A stretch of 64,000 nucleotides of DNA from Streptomyces sp. Q6 (GCF_036967205.1 NZ_CP146022.1:5766001-5830000); one strand, 5' to 3'. Shown: positions 33,613 through 43,764, counted from the first letter of the stretch. Translations and numbers: made by a program. Notes: a model not told the origin generated them from the letters alone.

Positions 33613-34674
33613 GTGACCCCCGCCGATCTCTCCCGCACCGTCCTGCGCGCCGTACGTCGCGCGGTCGACGACGGTGAGCTCGGCACGGCCGCGGCCGCCG
33701 GTGTCGAGGCGGGTACCGCGCGCATCGTCGTCGAGCGGCCGCGCCCCGGCGGACACGGCGATTACGCCACGAACGTCGCCCTCCAGCTCGCGGGTCCCGC
33801 GGGCCGGCCCCCGCGCCAGGTCGCCGAGATCCTCTCCCGGCACCTCGCCGAAGCCCCCGGCGTCGCCTCCGTCGACGTCACCGGCCCCGGCTTCCTCAAC
33901 CTCACGCTCAGCCCGGCGCACCTCGGCCCCACAGCCCCCGGCCCCGCGAGCCAGAGCCCGGCCACCCTCGGCCCCGCGGACCCCGGCTCGGTGGACCCCG
34001 ACCCGGAAACCGCCGCCCCCCTCTACGGCCACCGCATAGTCCTCCGCATTCCTCACGAGCTCCGTGCCCGCGTCGCCGCCGACGCCCTCGCCCGGATCGC
34101 TCGCGGCCAGGGCGCCGACGTGGACGTGGCGTACGCCGAGAGCGCCGGCGATGTCACCTTCCGGCCCGTGCCGGCCCGCCCGTCGAACCTCGTCGAGCTG
34201 CTCGGCGCGGACGCCGCCCGCTGGGCCCTGCTCCAGCCCGCCGCGCACGACCACCCCCGCACCGCCACTCCCGAGGACCGCGCCGCGTACCTCGTCCAGC
34301 GCGAGTCGAATCCGCTGTTCCGCGTGCGGTACGCCCACGCCCGCACCCGCGCCCTGACGCGCAACGCCGCGGACCTCGGCTTCGACAGCGCCCCCGGTGA
34401 CGTACCGGGCTGCGAGGACCTCGTCGCCGCGCTCGCCGACCACCCCCGCATCCTGCTCGCCGCGGCCCGCCACCACGCCCCCGACCGACTGGTCCGGCAC
34501 CTGGTCGACGTCGCCGGCCTCTTCCTCACATACCTGCACCCGACGGTCCTGCCCCTGGGCGAGGAGAAACCCTCGGCCGCCCACCGTGCCCGGCTCGCGC
34601 TCGCCGAAGCCACCGGGACGGTGCTCGCGGGCGGTCTGTCCCTGCTCGGCATCGACGCACCCGAACATCTGTAG
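33613..34674 (+). CDS. nrtL: ArgS-related anticodon-binding protein NrtL
   Basis: A 353-residue arginyl-tRNA synthetase derivative. Residues 1-100 match the N-terminal additional domain that contacts the tRNA D-loop (ERPRPGGHGDYATNVALQLA, then VTGPGFLNLTL), and about 200-353 match the DALR anticodon-binding domain (NPLFRVRYAHAR, LVRHLVDVAGLFLTYLHPTVLP, ALAEATGTVLAGGLSLLGI). The catalytic Rossmann domain with HIGH and KMSKS is missing, replaced by about 70 low-complexity and connecting residues. It cannot charge tRNA but may bind tRNA-Arg. GTG 33613 is the start. It precedes lysA by 31 bp, the arrangement I know from other Streptomyces. Confidence 0.88.
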   Translation: MTPADLSRTVLRAVRRAVDDGELGTAAAAGVEAGTARIVVERPRPGGHGDYATNVALQLAGPAGRPPRQVAEILSRHLAEAPGVASVDVTGPGFLNLTLSPAHLGPTAPGPASQSPATLGPADPGSVDPDPETAAPLYGHRIVLRIPHELRARVAADALARIARGQGADVDVAYAESAGDVTFRPVPARPSNLVELLGADAARWALLQPAAHDHPRTATPEDRAAYLVQRESNPLFRVRYAHARTRALTRNAADLGFDSAPGDVPGCEDLVAALADHPRILLAAARHHAPDRLVRHLVDVAGLFLTYLHPTVLPLGEEKPSAAHRARLALAEATGTVLAGGLSLLGIDAPEHL

Positions 34675-34705
34675 AAGACGTAGAAGAAGAGAGCCCACCG
34701 CAGTC

Positions 34706-36097
34706 ATGAGCCGTTCCGCACATCCCGCAGGCCCCCGCCACGCCGACGTCCTGCCCGAGGGCCACTACACCGCGCCGCCCGCCGACCTCAACACCCTCGA
34801 CCCGAAGGTGTGGGCGCAGACCGTGGCCCGCGATGCCCACGGCACCGTCACCGTCGGCGGGATGGAAGTCGCCCGCCTTGCCGAGGAGTTCGGCACCCCG
34901 GCCTACTTCCTCGACGAGACCGACTTCCGCGCCCGCTGTGCCGCCTGGCGCGACGCCTTCGGCCCCGACGCCGACGTCTTCTACGCCGGCAAGGCGTTCC
35001 TCTCCCGCGCCGTCGTGCGCTGGCTGCACGAGGAGGGGCTGAACCTCGACGTCTGCTCCGGCGGCGAACTCACCACCGCCCTCTCCGCCGGCATGCCCGC
35101 CGACCGCATCGCCTTCCACGGCAACAACAAGACCGAGGACGAGATCGAGCGCGCCGTCGAGGCGGGCGTCGGCCGCATCGTCCTCGACTCCTTCCAGGAG
35201 ATCGTCCGCGTCGCCCACATCGCCGACCGGCTCGGCAGGCGCCAGCGCGTGCAGATCCGCGTGACCGTCGGCGTCGAGGCCCACACGCACGAGTTCATCG
35301 CCACCGCGCACGAGGACCAGAAGTTCGGCATCGCGCTCGCGGGCGGGCAGGCCGCCGAGGCCGTGCGGCGCGCGCTCAAGCTCGACGGGATCGAGCTCAT
35401 CGGGATCCACTCCCACATCGGCTCGCAGATCTTCGACATGGCCGGCTTCGAGGTCGCGGCCCGCCGCGTCGTCGGACTCCTCGCCGAGGTCCGCGACGAG
35501 CACGGCATCGAGCTCCCCGAGATCGACCTCGGCGGCGGCCTCGGCATCGCGTACACCAGCGACGACGATCCCCGCGAGCCGCACGAGATCGCCAAGGCGC
35601 TGAGCGAGATCGTCACGCGCGAGTGCGAGGCGGCGAAGCTGCGCACCCCCCGGATCTCCGTCGAGCCGGGCCGTGCCATCGTCGGCCCGACCGCGTTCAC
35701 CCTCTACACCGTCGGCACCGTCAAGCCGCTGGAGGGCCTGCGCACGTACGTCTCCGTCGACGGCGGCATGTCCGACAACATCAGGACCGCCCTGTACGAC
35801 GCCGAGTACACCGTCGCCCTCGTCTCGCGCCGCTCCGACGCCGAGCCCATGCTGGTCCGCGTCGTCGGCAAGCACTGCGAGAGCGGAGACATCGTGGTCA
35901 AGGACGCGTTCCTGCCCGCCGACGTCGCGCCCGGCGATCTGATCGCCGTGCCCGCCACCGGCGCGTACTGCCGCTCCATGGCCAGCAACTACAACCACGC
36001 ACTGCGCCCGCCCGTCGTCGCCGTGCGCGACGGCGAGGCCCGGGTGATCGTCCGGCGTGAGACGGAGGAAGATCTCCTGCGTCTCGACGTCGGATAA
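34706..36097 (+). CDS. lysA: Diaminopimelate decarboxylase
   Basis: A 463-residue fold-type III PLP enzyme that decarboxylates meso-diaminopimelate to lysine, the last step of that pathway. The PLP-binding Lys96 is in VFYAGKAFLS; SHIGSQI and the glycine-rich DLGGGLGIAY bind the phosphate; EPGRAIVG and the late CESGD (Cys supplied to the partner active site) complete the dimer site. ATG 34706 follows nrtL closely. A hairpin follows, before hom. Confidence 0.95.
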   Translation: MSRSAHPAGPRHADVLPEGHYTAPPADLNTLDPKVWAQTVARDAHGTVTVGGMEVARLAEEFGTPAYFLDETDFRARCAAWRDAFGPDADVFYAGKAFLSRAVVRWLHEEGLNLDVCSGGELTTALSAGMPADRIAFHGNNKTEDEIERAVEAGVGRIVLDSFQEIVRVAHIADRLGRRQRVQIRVTVGVEAHTHEFIATAHEDQKFGIALAGGQAAEAVRRALKLDGIELIGIHSHIGSQIFDMAGFEVAARRVVGLLAEVRDEHGIELPEIDLGGGLGIAYTSDDDPREPHEIAKALSEIVTRECEAAKLRTPRISVEPGRAIVGPTAFTLYTVGTVKPLEGLRTYVSVDGGMSDNIRTALYDAEYTVALVSRRSDAEPMLVRVVGKHCESGDIVVKDAFLPADVAPGDLIAVPATGAYCRSMASNYNHALRPPVVAVRDGEARVIVRRETEEDLLRLDVG

Positions 36098-36108
36098 ATG
36101 AAATCTAC

Positions 36109-36157
36109 GTCTCACCATCCGGACCAGGGGCGGAAACCCCGGTCCGGTGGGTGAGAC
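36109..36157 (+). terminator. Hairpin between lysA and hom
   Basis: Imperfect arms of about 21 bp, GTCTCACCATCCGGACCAGG with its partner ending GGTGGGTGAGAC, close around CGGAAA. It may terminate lysA or attenuate read-through into hom; no leader peptide rich in Thr or Met codons is visible beside it. Confidence 0.55.
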
Positions 36158-36253
36158 TGGTTGCACCGTAGACATCAGAGAGATACGTCAACACGACGTC
36201 GCAGGACGTCGGCGTAGCAGTCAGTCGAAGTAGTCAGAAGGAATAGAGGTCGG

Positions 36254-37546
36254 ATGATGCGTACGCGTCCGCTGAAGGTGGCGCTGCTGGGCTGTGGGGT
36301 TGTCGGCTCAGAGGTGGCGCGCATCATGACGACGCACGCCGACGACCTCGCCGCCCGGATCGGAGCTCCCGTCGAGCTCGCGGGTGTGGCCGTCCGGCGT
36401 CCCTCCAAGGTCCGTGAGGGCATCGACCCGGCCCTCATCACCACCGACGCGACCGCCCTCGTGAAACGCGGCGACATCGACGTGATCGTCGAGGTCATCG
36501 GAGGGATCGAGCCCGCGCGCACCCTCATCACCACGGCGTTCGAGCACGGCGCCTCCGTCGTCTCCGCCAACAAGGCGCTCGTCGCCCAGGACGGCGAGGC
36601 CCTGCACGCCGCCGCCGCGGAGCACGGCCGCGACCTCTACTACGAGGCCGCCGTCGCCGGCGCGATCCCGCTCGTACGCCCCCTGCGGGAGTCCCTCGCG
36701 GGCGACAAGGTCAACCGCGTCCTCGGCATCGTGAACGGCACGACGAACTTCATCCTCGACAAGATGGACTCGACCGGCGCCGGCTACCAGGAGGCCCTCG
36801 ACGAGGCCACCGCGCTGGGCTACGCCGAAGCCGACCCGACCGCCGACGTCGAAGGCTTCGACGCCGCCGCCAAGGCAGCCATCCTCGCCGGGATCGCCTT
36901 CCACACCCGGGTCCGTCTCGACGACGTGTACCGCGAGGGCATGAGCGAGGTCACCGCCGCCGACTTCGCGTCCGCGAAGGAAATGGGCTGCACCATCAAG
37001 CTCCTCGCGATCTGTGAGCGCGCCGCGGACGGCGGGTCCGTCACGGCCCGCGTGCACCCCGCGATGATCCCGCTCGACCACCCCCTGGCCTCCGTCCGCG
37101 GCGCGTACAACGCCGTGTTCGTCGAGGCCGAGGCGGCCGGGCAGCTGATGTTCTACGGACCCGGTGCCGGCGGTTCGCCGACCGCGTCCGCCGTTCTCGG
37201 CGACCTCGTCGCCGTATGCCGCAACCGCCTCAACGGCGCGACGGGACCCGGCGACTCCGCGTACACGCAACTGCCCGTCTCACCGATGGGCGACAGCGTG
37301 ACGCGGTACCACATCAGCCTCGACGTGGCCGACAAGCCCGGCGTCCTCGCACAGGTCGCCACGGTCTTCGCCGAGCATGGAGTCTCCATCGACACCGTGC
37401 GCCAGTCGGGCAAGGACGGCGAGGCCAGCCTCGTCGTCGTCACCCATCGCGCGGCGGACGCGGCCCTCACCGGGACCGTGGACGCGCTGCGTCAGCTCGA
37501 CACCGTCCGCGGTGTCGCCAGCATCATGCGTGTTGAAGGGGAGTAG
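36254..37546 (+). CDS. hom: Homoserine dehydrogenase
   Basis: A 430-residue enzyme that reduces aspartate semialdehyde to homoserine with NADPH, the branch point to Thr and Met. Residues 8-18 hold the nucleotide fold ([10 protein letters not shown]); VSANKALVA and [39 protein letters not shown]-type segments form the catalytic core (only key parts named); the C-terminal 80 residues are an ACT domain ([21 protein letters not shown]) for feedback by threonine. Two ATGs in tandem (36254, 36257) are possible starts. thrC follows 5 bp after the stop. Confidence 0.95.
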   Translation: MMRTRPLKVALLGCGVVGSEVARIMTTHADDLAARIGAPVELAGVAVRRPSKVREGIDPALITTDATALVKRGDIDVIVEVIGGIEPARTLITTAFEHGASVVSANKALVAQDGEALHAAAAEHGRDLYYEAAVAGAIPLVRPLRESLAGDKVNRVLGIVNGTTNFILDKMDSTGAGYQEALDEATALGYAEADPTADVEGFDAAAKAAILAGIAFHTRVRLDDVYREGMSEVTAADFASAKEMGCTIKLLAICERAADGGSVTARVHPAMIPLDHPLASVRGAYNAVFVEAEAAGQLMFYGPGAGGSPTASAVLGDLVAVCRNRLNGATGPGDSAYTQLPVSPMGDSVTRYHISLDVADKPGVLAQVATVFAEHGVSIDTVRQSGKDGEASLVVVTHRAADAALTGTVDALRQLDTVRGVASIMRVEGE

Positions 37547-37551
37547 CAGGG

Positions 37552-38619
37552 ATGACCGGAATGACCCACCAGTGGCGCGGCATCATCGAGGAGTACCGGG
37601 ACCGGCTCCCGGTGACGGGCACCACGCCGGTCGTGACGCTGCGCGAGGGCGGCACGCCGCTCGTACCCGCGCAGGTCCTCTCCGAGCGCCTGGGCTGCGA
37701 GGTCCACCTGAAGGTGGAGGGCGCCAACCCCACCGGCTCCTTCAAGGACCGCGGCATGACCATGGCCATCACCAAGGCCAAGGAGGAGGGCGCGCAGGCC
37801 GTCATCTGCGCCTCCACCGGCAACACGTCGGCGTCCGCCGCCGCGTACGCCGTCCGGGCCGGCATGGTCTGCGCGGTCCTCGTGCCGCGCGGCAAGATCG
37901 CGCTCGGCAAGATGGGCCAGGCGCTCGTCTACGGTTCGAAGATCCTCCAGGTCGACGGCAACTTCGACGACTGTCTGAACCTGGCCCGCTCGCTCTCCGA
38001 GAACTACCCGGTGGCGCTGGTCAACTCCGTCAACCCGTTCCGTATCGAGGGCCAGAAGACCGCCTCGTTCGAGATCGTGGACGCGCTCGGCGACGCCCCG
38101 GACATCCACGTCCTGCCGGTCGGCAACGCCGGAAACATCACGGCCTACTGGAAGGGCTACAAGGAGTACGCGGCCGACGGCGTCGCCTCCCGCACCCCGC
38201 GCATGTGGGGCTTCCAGGCTTCCGGCTCCGCGCCGATCGTGCGCGGCGAGGTCGTCAAGGACCCGTCGACGATCGCGACCGCAATCCGCATCGGGAACCC
38301 GGCGTCGTGGAACTACGCGCTCGCCGCGCGCGACGAGTCCGGCGGCTTCATCGACGAGGTGACGGACCGTGAGATCCTGCGCGCCTACAAGCTGTTGGCG
38401 TCCCAGGAGGGTGTCTTCGTCGAGCCCGCGTCCGCCGCGTCCGTCGCCGGTCTGCTGAAGGCCGCCGAGCAGGGCAAGGTCGACAAGGGCCAGAAGATCG
38501 TCTGCACCGTCACGGGCAACGGGCTCAAGGACCCCGACTGGGCCGTCGCCGGTGCCCCGCAGCCCGTCACCGTCCCGGTCGACGCGGCCGCGGCCGCCGA
38601 GCGCCTCGGCCTCGGCTGA
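37552..38619 (+). CDS. thrC: Threonine synthase
   Basis: A 355-residue fold-type II PLP enzyme that turns O-phosphohomoserine into threonine. The Schiff-base Lys65 is in [21 protein letters not shown] binds the substrate carboxylate and LPVGNAGNI the PLP phosphate. Length and sequence match the short bacterial class rather than the long class. It is 5 bp after hom, so the two are translated from one message; thrB lies 363 bp further on, in the same direction but with its own leader. ATG 37561 is a possible alternative start. Confidence 0.95.
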   Translation: MTGMTHQWRGIIEEYRDRLPVTGTTPVVTLREGGTPLVPAQVLSERLGCEVHLKVEGANPTGSFKDRGMTMAITKAKEEGAQAVICASTGNTSASAAAYAVRAGMVCAVLVPRGKIALGKMGQALVYGSKILQVDGNFDDCLNLARSLSENYPVALVNSVNPFRIEGQKTASFEIVDALGDAPDIHVLPVGNAGNITAYWKGYKEYAADGVASRTPRMWGFQASGSAPIVRGEVVKDPSTIATAIRIGNPASWNYALAARDESGGFIDEVTDREILRAYKLLASQEGVFVEPASAASVAGLLKAAEQGKVDKGQKIVCTVTGNGLKDPDWAVAGAPQPVTVPVDAAAAAERLGLG

Positions 38620-38982
38620 TCCCGGGTTCGCACCACCGCTGATACCCCGTCAACTGGGCGTATCCGTACAGGGGGTGCACAGGGGGCTTACGACACGCAT
38701 CGTGCGCCTCCTGTGCGCCCTATGTCGCCACAGAACCTTCCTTCGATAGGCTGTACCGAACCCGCCCGCCGCATATGCCGCGGTGCCGCCGCCGTTCCGT
38801 CGTTCTCCGGTGAATTCCAGCCGTGTTCCGACGATCGCGGCCCGGGTGTCGACGTACGAATCACAAGACATCGGAAGTCCCGGAAGTTCTCGAAAGCCTC
38901 GAAAGTCTCGACCGTCGTCAGTCTGTCGTCAGTCTTCGGAAGTTCTCGAAACATCCCGCAGCTCAAGGAGAGTCATCGAGCG
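38620..38982 (+). promoter_or_regulatory. thrB leader with nested direct repeats
   Basis: The 363-bp gap holds no gene of its own. It contains two tandem copies of GTCGTCAGTCT (38914-38935) and two copies of CGGAAGTTCTCGAAA (38881-38895 and 38937-38951), with CGAAAG units between. A TAGGCT at 38747 could be a -10 box but no good -35 is seen. The frame of thrB is open upstream to 38713, but it lacks conservation features and the ribosome site AAGGAG at 38965 supports the start at 38983. Confidence 0.5.
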
Positions 38983-39909
38983 ATGGCCGGTCCCGCGTTC
39001 CGCGCCGCCGCCGTCAGGGTGCGCGTCCCCGCCACCAGCGCCAACCTCGGCCCGGGCTTCGACAGCCTCGGCCTGTCGCTGGGGCTCTACGACGACGTCG
39101 TCGTCAGGGTCGCCGACTCCGGGCTGAACATCGACATCGCGGGTGAGGGCTCCGAGACCCTGCCGCGCGACGAGTCGCACCTTCTCGTACGTTCCCTGCG
39201 CACCGCCTTCGACCTCCTGGGCGGGCAGCCGCGAGGCCTCGAGATCGTCTGCGCCAACCGGATCCCGCACGGCCGCGGCCTGGGTTCCTCCTCCGCCGCC
39301 ATCGTCGCCGCCGTCGTCGCCGCGCGCGCCGTGACCATAGGCGGCGACACCCGGCTCGACGACGCCGCGCTGCTCGAACTCGCCACCGAGATCGAGGGCC
39401 ACCCGGACAACGTCGCGCCGTGCCTGCTCGGCGGTTTCACCATCGCGTGGATGGAGGCCGGCGCGGGGCGTGCGGTCCGTCTGGACGCCGCGCGTTCCGT
39501 CGTTCCGGTGGTCTTCGTACCCGGAAAGCCGGTCCTCACCGAAATGGCGCGAGGACTGCTGCCGCGCACCGTCCCTCATGTGGACGCAGCGGCCAACGCG
39601 GGCCGGGCGGCCCTGCTCGTCGAGGCCCTGACCAGGCGCCCCGAGCTGCTGCTGCCGGCCACCGAGGACCGTCTCCACCAGGAGTACCGCGCTCCCGCCA
39701 TGCCGGAGAGCGCCGCACTGGTGGAGCGGCTGCGGGCCGACGGGGTGCCCGCGATGATCTCCGGGGCGGGACCGACGGTCATCGCCCTGGTGGAGGACGG
39801 AGCGGCCGACAAGGTCGCCCGGCTGGCCGGAGAGGGATGGGCGGCGAATCGCCTGGCCCTCGACGTCGACGGAGCGAGTGTGCTGCCGCTCGGCTCCCAA
39901 GCCGTCTGA
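38983..39909 (+). CDS. thrB: Homoserine kinase
   Basis: A 308-residue GHMP-family kinase that phosphorylates homoserine for threonine synthase. PATSANLGPGFDSLG at residues 16-30 is motif 1, IPHGRGLGSSSAA at 94-106 is the ATP phosphate loop, and ISGAGPTVIAL near the C-terminus is motif 3. ATG 38983 is preceded by AAGGAG at a spacing of 12 bp. Separation from hom-thrC by a long leader suggests partly independent expression. Confidence 0.95.
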   Translation: MAGPAFRAAAVRVRVPATSANLGPGFDSLGLSLGLYDDVVVRVADSGLNIDIAGEGSETLPRDESHLLVRSLRTAFDLLGGQPRGLEIVCANRIPHGRGLGSSSAAIVAAVVAARAVTIGGDTRLDDAALLELATEIEGHPDNVAPCLLGGFTIAWMEAGAGRAVRLDAARSVVPVVFVPGKPVLTEMARGLLPRTVPHVDAAANAGRAALLVEALTRRPELLLPATEDRLHQEYRAPAMPESAALVERLRADGVPAMISGAGPTVIALVEDGAADKVARLAGEGWAANRLALDVDGASVLPLGSQAV

Positions 39910-40314
39910 TCGAAAAGCATCCGGTTGCCGGATTGAGAGAGGGGGAATGTTTGTTGGATCCGGTAGTGTTAACCTCAAGTCTGCACCCGACCCCACCATG
40001 GCGAGGTGCTGTGTGTCCCCGTCCGGGACAACCATTCTTCCAGGAGCCTCCCCAGCAATTCCGTACATCGTCCTCGTATGCCGAGACGCGGTACTGAATG
40101 TTGTCGAGCATGCTCCGGAACCGGCGTGACCGAGCCGCGTGACACAGAAATCCCGTGCACCCGTGGAATCCGGAATCGCTGCCACCAATGAATTCTTCCG
40201 CCTCATCGGCGGACAACCGCCCCGGCACGGTCCGTACAGGCAGGACCACCGCCGGACAGCACGACCGGTCGCCGAGCCAGACAGGCCGACGTCCGCTCCA
40301 GGGAAGGACCCTTC
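39910..40314 (+). promoter_or_regulatory. Long rho leader with a SigR-like promoter match
   Basis: The 405-bp gap upstream of rho contains GGAAT at 39944-39948, then 19 bp and GTT at 39968-39970, agreeing with the SigR consensus GGAAT-N18/19-GTT. TAGTGT at 39964 would alternatively be a housekeeping -10 box. The transcript would have a leader of about 340 nt, long enough for Rho autoregulation as in other bacteria. No small ORF in it looks convincing. Confidence 0.4.
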
Positions 40315-42360
40315 GTGAGCGACACCACCGATCTGATGGGCGTGACTGCCGACAGCTCTGCTGCCGCGCCCGCCGCGTCCACGGACTCTGCTGCGCCGGC
40401 TGCCGGTGCTTCGGGCTCCCGGCGGCGCCGCGGTACCGGCCTCGACGGCATGGTGCTGGCCGAGTTGCAGCAGGTCGCATCGGGCCTCGGCATCAGGGGC
40501 ACGGCGCGGATGCGCAAGAGCCAGCTGATCGAGGTCATCAAGGAGGCGCAGGCGGGCGGCGGTGCCCCCGCGAAGAGCGCCGACGCCGCCGAGGCGAAGC
40601 CGAAGCGCCGGGCCACCTCGAAGGCCCGCACCGGTGACGAGGCCGTGGCCGACACCTCCGTGAAGGCGGACGTCAAGGCGGACAAGGCCGAGACGGCCGA
40701 CGTCAAGGCGAAGAAGGCCACCGCGCAGCAGCAGATCGAGATCCCCGGCCAGGGCGCCGGGGACGAGCAGCCTGCCGGTGAGCGCCGTCGTCGTCGTGCC
40801 ACCGCCGACGCGGGCAGCCCGGAGACCGTCACGGCCGAGGCCAAGGCCGAGCCGAAGCAGGACGGCCAGGGCGCCGAGAACAAGGGCGACGGCCAGGACG
40901 GCGGCAACGAAGGCCGTCGCGAGCGCCGTGACCGCCGTGACCGTGGGGGCCGCGACCGTGACCGCCGCGGCGGCAAGGGCGACGACCAGGGCCAGGGCCA
41001 GGGCAACAAGGACCAGGGCGGCCGCCAGGACCGGCAGGACCGTCAGCAGGGCCAGGGTGGCGGCGGCCGGCAGGACCGCGACCGCAACAACGGCCCGCAG
41101 GACGACGACGACTTCGAGGGCGGCCGCCGCGGCCGTCGGGGCCGTTACCGTGACCGCCGTGGCCGTCGCGGGCGCGACGAGCAGGGCTTCGGCAACGAGC
41201 CGCAGGTCTCCGACGACGACGTCCTGATCCCCGTCGCGGGCATCCTCGACATCCTCGACAACTACGCCTTCATCCGTACGTCGGGCTACCTGCCGGGTCC
41301 CAACGACGTCTACGTCTCCCTCGCTCAGGTCCGCAAGAACGGCCTGCGCAAGGGTGACCACGTCACCGGCGCCGTGCGTCAGCCGAAGGAAGGCGAGCGC
41401 CGCGAGAAGTTCAACGCGCTCGTCCGCCTCGACTCGGCGAACGGCATGGCGGCCGAATCCGGCCGCGGGCGCCCGGAGTTCAACAAGCTGACGCCCCTCT
41501 ACCCGCAGGACCGCCTCCGCCTGGAGACGGACCCGGGCGTGCTGACCACCCGCATCATCGACCTCGTGTCGCCGATCGGTAAGGGCCAGCGCGGTCTGAT
41601 CGTGGCCCCGCCGAAGACCGGTAAGACCATGATCATGCAGGCGGTCGCCAACGCGATCACGCACAACAACCCCGAGTGCCACCTGATGGTCGTCCTGGTC
41701 GACGAGCGTCCGGAAGAGGTCACCGACATGCAGCGGTCGGTCAAGGGCGAGGTCATCTCCTCGACCTTCGACCGTCCGGCCGAGGACCACACCACGGTCG
41801 CCGAGCTCGCCATCGAGCGTGCGAAGCGCCTGGTGGAGCTGGGTCACGACGTCGTCGTGCTGCTCGACTCCATCACGCGTCTGGGCCGTGCCTACAACCT
41901 GGCGGCGCCGGCCTCCGGCCGCATCCTGTCCGGTGGTGTCGACTCGACCGCCCTGTACCCCCCGAAGCGCTTCTTCGGCGCCGCGCGCAACATCGAGGAC
42001 GGTGGCTCGCTCACCATCCTGGCGACCGCGCTCGTCGACACCGGGTCCCGCATGGACGAGGTGATCTTCGAGGAGTTCAAGGGCACCGGCAACATGGAGC
42101 TCAAGCTCGACCGCAAGCTGGCCGACAAGCGCATCTTCCCGGCGGTGGACGTCGACGCGTCCGGTACCCGTAAGGAAGAGATCCTGCTCGGCAGCGACGA
42201 GCTGGCGGTCACCTGGAAGCTGCGTCGCGTGCTGCACGCGCTCGACCAGCAGCAGGCGATCGAGCTGCTGCTCGACAAGATGAAGCAGACGAAGTCGAAC
42301 GGCGAGTTCCTGCTGCAGATCCAGAAGACGACGCCGACGCCGGGCAACGGCAACGACTGA
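40315..42360 (+). CDS. rho: Transcription termination factor Rho
   Basis: A 681-residue hexameric RNA helicase. Residues 40-80 are the Rho-N helical domain ([32 protein letters not shown]). A 220-residue insertion follows, rich in Arg, Asp, Gln and Gly, typical of actinobacterial Rho, giving extra RNA contacts. The cold-shock RNA-binding domain covers about 310-385 ([21 protein letters not shown]). The ATPase has Walker A PPKTGKT at 432-438, Walker [11 protein letters not shown], the Q loop and the R loop. GTG 40315 is preceded by GGAAGGA. Bicyclomycin-site residues appear intact. Confidence 0.96.
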   Translation: MSDTTDLMGVTADSSAAAPAASTDSAAPAAGASGSRRRRGTGLDGMVLAELQQVASGLGIRGTARMRKSQLIEVIKEAQAGGGAPAKSADAAEAKPKRRATSKARTGDEAVADTSVKADVKADKAETADVKAKKATAQQQIEIPGQGAGDEQPAGERRRRRATADAGSPETVTAEAKAEPKQDGQGAENKGDGQDGGNEGRRERRDRRDRGGRDRDRRGGKGDDQGQGQGNKDQGGRQDRQDRQQGQGGGGRQDRDRNNGPQDDDDFEGGRRGRRGRYRDRRGRRGRDEQGFGNEPQVSDDDVLIPVAGILDILDNYAFIRTSGYLPGPNDVYVSLAQVRKNGLRKGDHVTGAVRQPKEGERREKFNALVRLDSANGMAAESGRGRPEFNKLTPLYPQDRLRLETDPGVLTTRIIDLVSPIGKGQRGLIVAPPKTGKTMIMQAVANAITHNNPECHLMVVLVDERPEEVTDMQRSVKGEVISSTFDRPAEDHTTVAELAIERAKRLVELGHDVVVLLDSITRLGRAYNLAAPASGRILSGGVDSTALYPPKRFFGAARNIEDGGSLTILATALVDTGSRMDEVIFEEFKGTGNMELKLDRKLADKRIFPAVDVDASGTRKEEILLGSDELAVTWKLRRVLHALDQQQAIELLLDKMKQTKSNGEFLLQIQKTTPTPGNGND

Positions 42361-42388
42361 CGCTTCGCGCAACCAGGTACCTCGGGCC

Positions 42389-42417
42389 GAGCCCCGTCGC
42401 TTCGTGCGGCGGGGCTC
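42389..42417 (+). terminator. Hairpin terminator after rho
   Basis: GAGCCCCGTCGC pairs with GCGGCGGGGCTC around TTCGT, 28 bp past the rho stop. Confidence 0.75.
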
Positions 42418-42663
42418 AGCCGCGTTCACGGCCGGGTGCGCAGTTCCGCGCGGGCCTGGCGGGGCACCCGGCACCCCGAGACCTTCACCACAAGCATAAG
42501 AATTCGGGGCCTGTGTGAAGCATGCGGCTCATGAGTACAAAAGTGCAGGTGGGAGGGGTACGGGACCTTGGTCCCGTTACGTTCCGTGTCCGGCGCACTC
42601 CTCTGCGGGCACAGCGCGCTGTGCAACGCTTCATGGCGATCGAAACGACCCTGCGAGGAGCAC
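42418..42663 (+). other. Gap between the rho terminator and the LCP gene
   Basis: Together with the terminator this makes 303 bp without a gene. An AT-richer stretch at 42490-42545 (ACCACAAGCATAAGAATTCG) may hold the LCP promoter; I see no clear box pair and no other element. Confidence 0.4.
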
Positions 42664-43764
42664 ATGCCGGACAGTGACAGCAAGCCCGGGCGCCACCGCG
42701 CCAAGGGCCGCCGCCGCAAGCCACGCGACGGACGGGGCAGGGCGCTGCGCATCGTGGCGTGGAGCGCCGCGGGCGTCGTCGTCCTCGGCGGCACGGGCCT
42801 CGGGTACGTCTACTTCAAGCTCAACGGCAACATCAAGAGTGTCGACATCAACGCGGCCCTGGGCACGGACCGTCCCGAGAACGTCGACAACGGCTCGCAG
42901 GACATCCTCGTGCTCGGCTCCGACAGCCGCGCGGGCGACAACAAGAAGGTCGGCGGCGGCAAGGACGAGGGCTCGGCCCGCTCCGACACCGCGATGGTGG
43001 TCCACATCTACAAGGGCCACAAGAAGGCCAGCATCGTCTCCATACCCAGGGACACGCTCATAGACCGGCCTTCCTGCACCGACAAGAACGGCAGCGAGTA
43101 CCCCGCGGCGCACGACGTCATGTTCAACTCCGCGTACTCCACCGGCGGCGCGGCCTGCGCGGTCAAGACCGTCGAGTCCATCAGCGGCATCCGCATGGAC
43201 CACTACGTCGAGGTCGACTTCAGCGGCTTCCAGGAGCTCATCGACGACCTCGGCGGCGTCGAGGTCACCACCAGCAAGGCCATCAACGACCCCGACAGCC
43301 ATCTGAACCTCGACGCCGGCTCCCACAAGCTCGACGGCGAGCAGGCGCTCGGTCTCGTACGGACCCGGCACGGCGTCGGCGACGGCAGCGACCTGGGCCG
43401 CATCCAGTTGCAGCAGGCGTTCATGAAGGCCCTGATGGACCAGATCAAGGACGTCGGCGTCTTCACCAGCCCGAAGAAGCTCTACGACCTGGCGAACACG
43501 GCCACGAAGTCCGTGACGACGGACTCGGAGCTCGCCTCGGTCAAGGACCTCACCTCGTTCGCGAACGGGCTCAAGGGCATCGGCTCCAACGACATGAACA
43601 TGGTCACGATGCCGGTGCAGTACGACGCGAACGACGCCAACCGCGTCCTGGTCGACCGGACCAAGTCCGACGCGGTCTGGAAGGCCCTCAAGGCCGACAG
43701 GGCGGTCCCGAAGTCCGCCACCGAGGGGACGGCGACCGGCACCGCGGAGGGCGTCGTGAACTAG
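42664..43764 (+). CDS. LytR-CpsA-Psr (LCP) family cell-wall ligase
   Basis: A 366-residue protein: a basic cytoplasmic N-terminus, one membrane segment at about residues 28-50 and an extracytoplasmic LCP domain. Conserved blocks are LGSDSRAG, RSDTAMVVHI, VSIPRDTLI, NSAYSTGGAACAVKTVE, VDFSGFQELIDDLGGVEV, GEQALGLVRTRH and DLGRIQLQQ, with the Arg and Asp residues that bind the lipid diphosphate. LCP enzymes attach teichoic acids or other glycopolymers to peptidoglycan. ATG 42664 has GAGGAG. It stands as a single gene behind the rho terminator. Confidence 0.93.
   Translation: MPDSDSKPGRHRAKGRRRKPRDGRGRALRIVAWSAAGVVVLGGTGLGYVYFKLNGNIKSVDINAALGTDRPENVDNGSQDILVLGSDSRAGDNKKVGGGKDEGSARSDTAMVVHIYKGHKKASIVSIPRDTLIDRPSCTDKNGSEYPAAHDVMFNSAYSTGGAACAVKTVESISGIRMDHYVEVDFSGFQELIDDLGGVEVTTSKAINDPDSHLNLDAGSHKLDGEQALGLVRTRHGVGDGSDLGRIQLQQAFMKALMDQIKDVGVFTSPKKLYDLANTATKSVTTDSELASVKDLTSFANGLKGIGSNDMNMVTMPVQYDANDANRVLVDRTKSDAVWKALKADRAVPKSATEGTATGTAEGVVN

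Noticed and set aside
36098-36253. Threonine/methionine attenuator or riboswitch before hom
   Set aside because: A hairpin exists, but no leader peptide with regulatory codons, no T tract and no recognisable SAM or lysine riboswitch core.
36308-37270. Antisense frame over hom
   Set aside because: Shadow frame; hom is complete with all motifs.
38713-38982. N-terminal extension of thrB in the same frame
   Set aside because: ThrB families begin with the short segment before PATSANLGPGFD, and AAGGAG supports ATG 38983.
40080-40130. Short leader ORF before rho
   Set aside because: No ribosome site and no codon bias; overlapping frames are equally open.
38929-42474. 1181-codon open frame antisense to thrB and rho
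   Set aside because: It mirrors the codon structure of the forward genes; high GC removes stops on the opposite strand. Its translation is low-complexity Val/Leu/Asp/Gly without motifs.
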